Positions 1 to 3,820 of a stretch of DNA of 5,129 nt are shown here, piece by piece. A program made the translations under genes and the position numbers. The notes beneath the pieces were generated by a model. It worked only from the letters and a program-made list of their open reading frames with translations, was not told where the DNA came from and searched no databases. Source of the DNA: Chloroflexota bacterium (GTDB lineage: Bacteria > Chloroflexota > Anaerolineae > UBA1429). The stretch lies in the NCBI GenBank assembly GCA_012513595.1, contig JAAZBY010000057.1:1-5129 (forward strand), given 5' to 3'. The number at the start of each line of letters is the position of its first letter. Positions within the stretch are counted from its first letter, which is position 1.

Positions 1-194
1 ACCACGGCATAGAGCGCCCCGCGCGGGCAGGCCGGCACGCAGGCCTGGCAGCCGTCGCAGCGCGCCGCGTCGACCACGGCCAGGCCGCCGCGCAGGGCGA
101 TGGCGCCCGCCGGGCAGGCCGCCGCGCAGGCGCCGCAACCGTCGCAGCGGGCCGCGTCAACGGCCGCCTGCACGTGGGGCTGTATGGCGTTCAT
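1..194 (-). CDS. 2[4Fe-4S] ferredoxin-like protein, C-terminus cut off by the window edge
   Basis: Only the first 64 codons are visible and the gene runs off the left edge. Two classical CxxCxxCxxxCP motifs are present: C17, C20, C23, C27 with P28, and C46, C49, C52, C56 with P57. This is the signature of a bacterial-type ferredoxin domain holding two [4Fe-4S] clusters for electron transfer. The two halves are near copies (DAARCDGCGACAAACP and DAARCDGCQACVPACP) with a 29-codon period, the internal duplication typical of the family. The ATG at 194-192 is chosen because GGAGG (204-200) lies 5 nt upstream. It is the last visible gene of the padR operon, 138 bp after the DUF5320 gene. It could be a free ferredoxin or the N-terminal domain of a larger Fe-S protein; the visible part cannot decide. 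The ferredoxin-fold call is very secure. Confidence 0.9.
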   Translation of the reverse strand, partial: MNAIQPHVQAAVDAARCDGCGACAAACPAGAIALRGGLAVVDAARCDGCQACVPACPRGALYAV

Positions 195-263
195 GGCTGC
201 CTCCGCATCCGCCCCGCCGGGGCTTGCCGCCCCAGGGGGCGCGTTGTACGATGGGGCTATCCG

Positions 264-295
264 GGCGGGGAGGGGGCCGCTACCCCCTCCCCGCC
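264..295. other. Perfect 13-bp inverted repeat between the DUF5320 and ferredoxin genes
   Basis: GGCGGGGAGGGGG (264-276) pairs perfectly with CCCCCTCCCCGCC (283-295) around the 6-nt loop CCGCTA. It sits in the 138-bp gap between two operon genes. Neither strand has a T-tract after the stem, so it is not a standard Rho-independent terminator. It may stabilise or separate the upstream mRNA, or reduce read-through into the ferredoxin gene. The structure is seen directly; the role is inferred. Confidence 0.55.
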
Positions 296-332
296 GGACG
301 GGATCGCGGGCGGGTGCTAAGGCGTCAGTCCC

Positions 333-752
333 TCACCCGCCCCGGTCTTCCTCAGCGGCCGGTCCGGCCGGGCCGCCGCGCAGGTCGGCGAGGCGCGCCT
401 TGAGGGCGTCCAGCTCGCCGCGCAGCCAGGCAGCCTGGTTCTCCAGATATGCCGATTCTTCCTCGGCCGTGGGCGGAGCGGGCGGCGGGCCAAAGGCCGG
501 CCCATAGCCACAGCGGGCCCAGCCGGGCAGGCCGGTGGCATAGAACCAGTGACGGTACCCCCAGCCGCCCCCGGGGCCAAAGCGCCGGGCGCCAAAGCCA
601 CGTCCCCCGTACCCGCCCCAGCCCCGGCCCCAGCCACACGGGCCACCGGCCGGGTTCGCGTACCCGGGCGCCGGGTAGCCGGCGCAAATGCCGGCGCCCC
701 GCCCCGTCAAGGGGCCCGCGCCCCACGGTCCTGTGCGATCTCCTCTGGGCAT
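333..752 (-). CDS. DUF5320-type Gly/Trp-rich small protein with C-terminal coiled coil
   Basis: The 139-residue protein opens with MPRGDRTGPWGAGPLTGRGA, the hallmark N-terminus of DUF5320 proteins. A low-complexity Gly/Arg/Trp/Tyr region follows at about residues 31-78, including FYATGLPGWAR (70-80), which is also characteristic. A charged heptad-like segment at about 96-125 (ESAYLENQAAWLRGELDALK) is probably a coiled coil for oligomerisation. There is no signal peptide or membrane segment. The reading frame extends further upstream, but the ATG at 752 is chosen because AGGAGG (765-760) lies 7 nt before it and the family N-terminus starts there. The gene lies 46 bp after a shorter paralogue and 138 bp before the ferredoxin gene. 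The family has no assigned biochemical function that I know of. It often sits beside NifX-like and Fe-S genes, so a role with metal clusters is plausible but unproven. Confidence 0.88.
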   Translation of the reverse strand: MPRGDRTGPWGAGPLTGRGAGICAGYPAPGYANPAGGPCGWGRGWGGYGGRGFGARRFGPGGGWGYRHWFYATGLPGWARCGYGPAFGPPPAPPTAEEESAYLENQAAWLRGELDALKARLADLRGGPAGPAAEEDRGG

Positions 753-798
753 CTGTCTTCCTCCTGTGCTGATCTTCCGTTCTTTCTCTAGAGCTCGT

Positions 799-1041
799 CT
801 ACCAACGGCCGCGGCCGAATCCGCCGCGGCGCCGCCGCCGGCCGCCCCGGGCCCGCCGGAAGCGGCCCCCCGGGCGCAGGGGCATTGCGGCGGGCCCCGG
901 CAGCACCGGGTAGGCCGCCGCGCCAACGACCCCGTAGGGCGCCGCGCCCGGCCCCTCGGGCAGTACCACGGCGCAGTACCCGCGGCCGCCCCCCGTCAGG
1001 GGTCCTCGGCCGCGCAGCCCACGCCCATCAAAACCTGGCAT
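799..1041 (-). CDS. Short DUF5320-like protein with Arg-rich tail
   Basis: This 80-residue protein begins MPGFDGRGLRGRGPLTGGGR, the same N-terminal signature as the following gene, so the two are probably diverged paralogues. The middle (about 24-55) is Ala/Pro/Gly-rich. The C-terminus (58-80) is strongly basic, with a run of five arginines at 68-72 and a final GFGRGRW. It lacks the coiled coil of the longer neighbour. The ATG at 1041 is fixed by a perfect anti-16S match, GGAGGTGA (1054-1047), 5 nt upstream. The frame is open upstream of this, but the family signature begins here. It follows the NifX-like gene by 110 bp and precedes the longer DUF5320 gene by 46 bp in the same operon. The basic tail could bind nucleic acid or an acidic partner, which is speculation. 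Family assignment is good; function is unknown. Confidence 0.82.
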   Translation of the reverse strand: MPGFDGRGLRGRGPLTGGGRGYCAVVLPEGPGAAPYGVVGAAAYPVLPGPAAMPLRPGGRFRRARGGRRRRRGGFGRGRW

Positions 1042-1086
1042 TCTGCTCACCTCCTCTGTGCGAACTCGTGTGTGCACCACGGCGGA

Positions 1087-1146
1087 CGCATCGGGCCTGG
1101 CACGGGCGCCATAAACCCCGGGTCTCTTGGCAGCCGCCCGGATGCG
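1087..1146 (-). other. Possible long-range hairpin in the gap after the NifX-like gene
   Basis: CGCATCGGGC (1087-1096) is complementary to GCCCGGATGCG (1136-1146) apart from one bulged base. This gives a ten-pair stem closing a 39-nt loop in the 110-bp gap before the short DUF5320 gene. No T-tract follows. It could be an mRNA processing or stabilising structure, but in DNA this GC-rich such pairings arise by chance. Confidence 0.25.
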
Positions 1147-1151
1147 GCCCA

Positions 1152-1565
1152 TCAGGCGCCGCGCCGCCCGCGGCCGCCGCCCGCCCCGCGCCCGCCAGGG
1201 GCGCCCTTGCCAAAGTCGGTCGGGACGGTGGGCCCGCTCTGCGGCGCCAAGGTGCCGGCCCGGAAGGCCTCGACCGCGGCGCGCACCGTGCCCCCCGCGA
1301 CGGCGTAGAACGGCACCCCGGCGCCCTCGATCACGCGCATGGCGTTGGGGCCCAGGTTGCCGCTCAGCACCGCCCCGGCGCCCTCGCGGATGACCAGCTC
1401 GGCGGCCTGGATGCCGGCGCCCCCGCTGGCCCCCATAGCGGGGTTGGGGACGGCCCGCGCCTCCATCGTCTCGGTATCGACGAATAGGAACACGGCGCAG
1501 CGCCCGAACACCGGGCTCACCGCGGCATCCAGGGTGTTGCCGCTGCTGCTGACGACGATCTGCAT
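1152..1565 (-). CDS. NifX/NifB-C-terminal (dinitrogenase Fe-Mo cofactor biosynthesis, DIMA) family protein
   Basis: The 137-residue protein is a single dinitrogenase iron-molybdenum cofactor biosynthesis domain, an RNase H-like fold that in NifX, NafY and the NifB C-terminus carries Fe-S or Fe-Mo cofactor precursors. Hallmarks in order are VSPVFGRC (16-23), NP (41-42), GAGIQAAELVI (50-60), GNLGPNA (69-75), GAGVPFYAV (81-89) and VRAAVEAF (94-101). A VPTDFGKG segment and a Gly/Arg-rich tail (about 121-137) match stand-alone family members in anaerobes. C23 is the only cysteine. The ATG at 1565 is chosen over upstream open frame because AGGAGGTCA (1580-1572) precedes it and the conserved domain starts at once. 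No nif structural genes are visible. Stand-alone members occur in many non-fixing organisms, so nitrogen fixation should not be inferred. A role in carrying metal clusters is likely by family. Confidence 0.93.
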   Translation of the reverse strand: MQIVVSSSGNTLDAAVSPVFGRCAVFLFVDTETMEARAVPNPAMGASGGAGIQAAELVIREGAGAVLSGNLGPNAMRVIEGAGVPFYAVAGGTVRAAVEAFRAGTLAPQSGPTVPTDFGKGAPGGRGAGGGRGRRGA

Positions 1566-1592
1566 GACTCTTGACCTCCTCCGTGGCCTGGT

Positions 1593-1612
1593 GCCGGGCG
1601 AAATGGCCCGGC
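1593..1612 (-). other. Intercistronic hairpin before the NifX-like gene
   Basis: GCCGGGC (1593-1599) and GCCCGGC (1606-1612) form a perfect 7-bp stem with a 6-nt loop. It lies between the zinc-ribbon stop codon and the Shine-Dalgarno of the NifX-like gene. There is no T-tract. It may tune differential mRNA stability or translation of the two genes; the role is inferred. Confidence 0.35.
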
Positions 1613-1620
1613 GCTGCGAT

Positions 1621-1827
1621 CTACTCGCGCACCATGCGCGTGCCGCACGCGGGGCAGGCGCTAGCGGTGCAGGGCACCCCGCGGCGATGCGGCTCCCGCC
1701 GCCCGCACTGGGGGCAGCGGCACATGCCGCCCGGGCCGGCTGCCGTGCCGCCCATGCGCCCCCCGCGGGGGGCTCCGTCGCTGCCGCCGCGCCCGCGGCC
1801 GCCTCCTCTACCAAAGAACCTCAGCAT
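1621..1827 (-). CDS. Small zinc-ribbon-like protein with Gly/Arg-rich N-terminus
   Basis: The 68-residue protein has a Gly/Arg-rich N-terminal half (about 7-34). Its compact C-terminal half holds six cysteines (C36, C38, C41, C53, C58, C61) in the pattern CRCPQCG, then PHRRGVPC, then CPACGTRMVRE. Two CPxCG knuckles are the mark of a zinc ribbon (rubredoxin-like Zn or Fe site). C36 and C53 add further possible ligands. The PHxxGVPCxxxxCPxCGxxM motif recurs, as I recall, in short proteins next to DUF5320 and NifX-like genes. The ATG at 1827 is supported by AGGAGG (1840-1835) 7 nt upstream. The gene starts 24 bp after the padR stop, so it is almost certainly co-transcribed. It may sense or traffic metal or bind a partner protein. 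The zinc-ribbon call is good; function is unknown. Confidence 0.85.
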   Translation of the reverse strand: MLRFFGRGGGRGRGGSDGAPRGGRMGGTAAGPGGMCRCPQCGRREPHRRGVPCTASACPACGTRMVRE

Positions 1828-1851
1828 ATGCCTTCCTCCTACAGGTGGGTG

Positions 1852-2313
1852 CTATTCCTGGCCGCCGGCCTGCCCTGGCGAGGGCACGCCGGCCTCGTGG
1901 CTCTGGCGGTGCGCGTCGTACGCGGCGATGTAGCGGTTCAGCAGCCGAGCCGTCTCACGCAGGTCCTCGGCCCAGGCGCGCAGGTACTCGTCCCCCTGGG
2001 GGGTGAGGGCGTACACCCGCCGCGGCGGCCCGCCGCTCTCGGCGCTCTCCTGGCGCGAGGTCAGCATGCCGGCCTCCTCCAGGCTGTTCAGGGCGCGGTA
2101 GATGGCCGAGATGTCGGCCGGATAGTCCTCCAGCCCCAGGGCGCGCAGCTCCTCGAGGAGCCCGTAGCCGTGGGCCGGCGCCGAATGCAGCGCCAGGAGG
2201 ACCACCGGCTCAAGAAAGCGCTGGATGCGCCGCGGACGGGGCCCGCGCCGGCCCGCCCCCCGCGGCCCGCCGTCCGGCCCACCCTGCCCGCGCCCACCAT
2301 GCCAACCGTGCAT
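1852..2313 (-). CDS. PadR-family transcriptional regulator
   Basis: The 153-residue protein starts with a Gly/Arg-rich leader (1-29), followed by a PadR winged helix (about 30-105). The first helix region is FLEPVVLLALHSAPAHGYGL (33-52). The recognition region is ISAIYRALNSLEEAGMLTSR (68-87). The wing is RRVYALTPQGDEYL (98-111). A C-terminal helix (about 110-136, WAEDLRETARLLNRYIAAYD) is the dimerisation helix typical of the short PadR class. The ATG at 2313 is preferred because AGGAGG (2323-2318) is 4 nt upstream and the promoter lies just beyond; the longer open frame would start upstream of the promoter. As first gene of the operon with a dyad over its own -10, it probably represses itself and the downstream metal-protein genes. 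The ligand is unknown. A Gly-rich leader is common in PadR proteins of this genomic context, by recollection. Confidence 0.93.
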   Translation of the reverse strand: MHGWHGGRGQGGPDGGPRGAGRRGPRPRRIQRFLEPVVLLALHSAPAHGYGLLEELRALGLEDYPADISAIYRALNSLEEAGMLTSRQESAESGGPPRRVYALTPQGDEYLRAWAEDLRETARLLNRYIAAYDAHRQSHEAGVPSPGQAGGQE

Positions 2314-2350
2314 CGTTCCTCCTGTCCGCGTCGCGTCTATGTGCGATCTG

Positions 2351-2371
2351 CTATTAGTATAGTGCAAATAG
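2351..2371. promoter_or_regulatory. Candidate PadR operator dyad
   Basis: CTATT (2351-2355) and AATAG (2367-2371) form an inverted repeat with 11 bp between the arms. It covers the whole -10 hexamer and the adjoining part of the spacer of the padR promoter. Arms spaced about 1.5 helical turns apart suit a dimeric winged-helix repressor, and PadR proteins usually regulate themselves. The dyad is seen; its use as an operator is inferred. Confidence 0.45.
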
Positions 2372-2384
2372 TCGGGCGTGTCAA
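2356..2384 (-). promoter_or_regulatory. Sigma-70-type promoter of the padR operon
   Basis: On the minus strand a perfect -35 TTGACA (2384-2379) is followed by exactly 17 bp and then -10 TATACT (2361-2356), five of six matches to TATAAT. Transcription would begin near 2349, giving a leader of about 36 nt before the padR ATG with its AGGAGG. In such GC-rich DNA a match this good is unlikely by chance. It probably drives the run of genes down to the ferredoxin. Confidence 0.85.
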
Positions 2385-2463
2385 GGGGTCGGGCGGGCAA
2401 TCCGCTGATGTGCAGGGGGCCGACGGTGGGTGGCTCCGGGAAAAGGGCGGGAGAGGAGGGGAA

Positions 2464-2499
2464 GGACAGGAAGGACAGGATCTACAGGATTTACAGGAT
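2464..2499. repeat. Tandem 9-bp repeat (ACAGGAT-type), four units
   Basis: Four consecutive 9-mers, GGACAGGAA, GGACAGGAT, CTACAGGAT and TTACAGGAT, lie in the gap between the padR promoter and the CRISPR array. All share ACAGGA. The stretch around it (about 2435-2520) is purine-rich and visibly lower in GC than the rest of the window. ACAGGAT-type strings recur between genes in many environmental bacterial genomes, by recollection, so this may be one copy of a dispersed element. No promoter could be assigned here with confidence. Confidence 0.6.
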
Positions 2500-2574
2500 T
2501 GGAAGAGTGCTGTAGAGAGTTGGGTTGCCAGCAAAAGGGGCGAACCCCATGCCCAGCGCGGGCCAGCCGGCTCC

Positions 2575-2973
2575 CGCGCCATCCCCAGATACGTGGGGAG
2601 AACCACAACCTCGGCTACTATCGCGGCTACACCGACGGGCCATCCCCACGCGCGTGGGGAAAACTCCGGGCCAGCCGCCGGTGCCGATGGCAAAATCGGG
2701 CCATCCCCACGCGCGTGGGGAAAACGTCCTCCCCGTCGACCCAGTCGGGCACCTCGTCGGGCCATCCCCACGCGCGTGGGGAAAACGGGTGGCTACTGTA
2801 CCGCAGGCGGGCCCTCCCTTCACGGGCCATCCCCACGCGCGTGGGGAAAACCTGTACCCGTGCTCTTTGAGGTACGTCACTAGCGGGCCATCCCCACGCG
2901 CGTGGGGAAAACTGGGGTTACGCCTACCTCGAGCAGGGGAGGAACGGGCCATCCCCACGCGCGTGGGGAAAAC
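2575..2973 (-). CRISPR. CRISPR array, type I-E-like repeat, seven repeats and six spacers
   Basis: Six identical 29-nt repeats lie at 2636-2664, 2697-2725, 2758-2786, 2823-2851, 2884-2912 and 2945-2973. A diverged copy lies at 2575-2603 (about 6 mismatches, five in the loop and right half). The six spacers are at 2604-2635, 2665-2696, 2726-2757, 2787-2822, 2852-2883 and 2913-2944; all are 32 nt except the fourth, which is 36 nt. The core is a perfect 16-nt palindrome, CCCCACGCGCGTGGGG. Read on the minus strand the repeat starts GTTTT and ends ATGGCCCG. That fits the type I-E pattern in which Cas6e leaves an 8-nt 5' handle (E. coli AUAAACCG, Thermus-like AUGGACCG). This places crRNA transcription on the minus strand and the diverged repeat at the distal end, where decay is usual. 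No cas genes are in view, so effector type rests on the repeat alone. All plus- and minus-strand open frames here are artefacts of the repeats. Confidence 0.95.
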
Positions 2974-3004
2974 CCTTGCGTCGGCGGGCGCAACCGGCAG
3001 CGCA

Positions 3005-3033
3005 TGCGCCATCCCCCGCGCGCGGCCAGTGCC
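3005..3033 (-). repeat. Possible decayed CRISPR repeat at the predicted leader end
   Basis: Beyond the last perfect repeat, 31 nt further on, GCGCCATCCCC (3006-3016) followed by CGCGCGCGG matches the left and central part of the repeat with one base missing. The rest (about 3026-3033) has no match. The 11-mer GCGCCATCCCC is identical to the start of the diverged repeat at 2576-2586. The spacing argues for a real remnant, while the GC-rich simple sequence allows coincidence. Confidence 0.35.
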
Positions 3034-3182
3034 ACGCGGCCATGGCGCGCTGCCCCAGGGGACCTGTGGCGACCGGGGTAACGCAACGCGCCGGGGCGTA
3101 CCGGAGTTGAGCCGGCACCCCCGGCCCGGCAGGGTCGGCGAGAATGGCAGGGTCGCGTGAACGAGGAGGTCGGCCGGGGGCC
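3034..3182. other. Intergenic stretch where the CRISPR leader is expected; nothing clear found
   Basis: This gap lies between the array remnant and the end of the pilin gene. If crRNAs are made from the minus strand, the leader should be here, but I see no AT-rich leader or convincing -10. An AGGAGGT string on the plus strand (3167-3173) has no start codon in reach. No supported open frame, tRNA or small RNA was recognised. Confidence 0.4.
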
Positions 3183-3206
3183 CGGCGCCGCTATCCGAAG
3201 GCGCCG
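3183..3206 (-). terminator. Hairpin directly after the pilin stop codon, possible terminator
   Basis: CGGCGCC (3183-3189) and GGCGCCG (3200-3206) form a perfect 7-bp stem with a 10-nt loop, only a few bases downstream of the pilin stop on the minus strand. There is no T-tract, so it would be a weak terminator or a 3'-end stabiliser. Its position right after a stop codon is the main support. Confidence 0.35.
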
Positions 3207-3209
3207 CCC

Positions 3210-3572
3210 TTACGGCTGGGCCAGGGCAGCCCCCTCGGCCCCCCAGGCGTAGGCGTACACCGTCGGGCGCTTTAGGTAGTGGGCAAAGGGCGCATCGGCG
3301 TCACCCGGGGTGATGGCGGCGGCCGCGGCGCGCGGCGGGATCGCCGCGGCCCCTTCGGCCACGTCAAAGGTGTTGTAGGCCTCGATCGCCGTCTGCACCA
3401 CCTGCCACTCGGCGGCCGGCTCCCCCGCGGGCATCTCGCCCAGCGCCGCCGGTGCCTCGGCCAGCGCCGGGGCGTCGGCCTGGAACGACATGGCCACCAC
3501 GCCCACCATCACGGCGACGATGCCCAGCACAATCAGCAGCTCCACGAGCGTAAAACCGTCATCCTTGCGCAT
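3210..3572 (-). CDS. Short type IV pilin or pseudopilin-like protein with class III (prepilin) signal
   Basis: The 120-residue protein carries a textbook prepilin N-terminus. A short charged leader MRKDDG is followed by FTLVELLIVLGIVAVMVGVV, with the PilD cleavage site between G6 and F7 and the conserved glutamate at E11 (position 5 of the mature protein). Residues 8-29 form the hydrophobic helix that anchors in the membrane and packs in the filament core. The rest (30-120) is a small Ala/Pro-rich globular part without cysteines. It includes EWQVVQTAIEAYNTFD (55-70) and a C-terminal YLKRPTVYAYAWGAEG (99-114) of the style seen in Chloroflexota pseudopilins, by recollection. The ATG at 3572 has AAGGAG (3584-3579) 6 nt upstream. 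It lies 248 bp downstream of the pilT-like gene but beyond a terminator, so it is probably transcribed separately. It could be a minor pilin, a major pilin or a secretion pseudopilin. Confidence 0.9.
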   Translation of the reverse strand: MRKDDGFTLVELLIVLGIVAVMVGVVAMSFQADAPALAEAPAALGEMPAGEPAAEWQVVQTAIEAYNTFDVAEGAAAIPPRAAAAAITPGDADAPFAHYLKRPTVYAYAWGAEGAALAQP

Positions 3573-3689
3573 CCGTCGCTCCTTGCGGCTCCTGGGCCCC
3601 CGGATTCCTCAACAGGGACACATCCGTTGCCGGCGGCGGGAGGCTTGGCCCGCACGCTGCACCCCCAGGATAGCAGGGCCCGCCCGCCC

Positions 3690-3711
3690 CACCGTAAAGG
3701 CACCCTAAAGG
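3690..3711 (-). promoter_or_regulatory. Tandem 11-bp direct repeat upstream of the pilin gene
   Basis: CACCGTAAAGG (3690-3700) is followed immediately by CACCCTAAAGG (3701-3711), differing at one base. On the minus strand this reads CCTTTA-N-GGTG twice, about 120-140 bp before the pilin ATG. Direct repeats with an 11-bp period are the usual layout for head-to-tail binding by OmpR/PhoB-type response regulators. A weak -10-like TATCCT (3672-3667) lies 17 bp downstream. The repeat is seen; the regulatory role is inferred. Confidence 0.4.
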
Positions 3712-3749
3712 CTGCGTAAGGATGGGGTGAAGGCCCCCGCCCGGCACGC

Positions 3750-3777
3750 AAAAGGCCGCCGCATCTCTGCGGCGGCC
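3750..3777 (-). terminator. Rho-independent terminator after the pilT-like gene
   Basis: On the minus strand a perfect 10-bp stem, GGCCGCCGCA and TGCGGCGGCC (3777-3768 and 3763-3754), closes a GAGA tetraloop. TTTT (3753-3750) follows directly. It starts 43 bp after the pilT-like stop codon. Stem, GNRA-type loop and T-tract make this the clearest terminator in the window, and it separates the pilT-like transcript from the pilin gene. Confidence 0.85.
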
Positions 3778-3820
3778 GTATCACTACCCGGTTCGCGCGG
3801 GTTCGCGCCCGCGCCGGCGC

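Noticed and set aside
753..926. Upstream extension of the longer DUF5320 reading frame
   Set aside because: It would overlap the short DUF5320 gene. The family N-terminus and AGGAGG both point to the ATG at 752.
1152..1565. Nitrogen fixation gene cluster
   Set aside because: The NifX/DIMA domain alone does not imply nitrogenase; no nifHDK, nifB or nifE/N genes are visible and stand-alone members are common in non-fixers.
2490..2518. Possible plus-strand promoter TTTACA-N17-TAGAGA that could act as a CRISPR leader promoter
   Set aside because: The -10 matches at only three of six positions, the -35 falls inside the tandem 9-mers, and repeat polarity points to minus-strand transcription.
1339..2883. 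514-codon open frame on the plus strand
   Set aside because: It runs antisense through the NifX-like, zinc-ribbon and padR genes and into the CRISPR repeats. Its protein is low-complexity Ala/Pro/Arg without family motifs. Lack of stop codons is expected opposite GC-rich genes.
2430..3160. Open frames on both strands through the CRISPR region, with repeated HPHARGE or FSPRAWGWP motifs
   Set aside because: The repeated peptide motifs are translations of the 29-nt CRISPR repeat, cycling through frames because the 61-nt unit is not a multiple of three.
3167..3173. AGGAGGT string on the plus strand resembling a Shine-Dalgarno
   Set aside because: No start codon follows within reach and no plus-strand gene with family features lies downstream.
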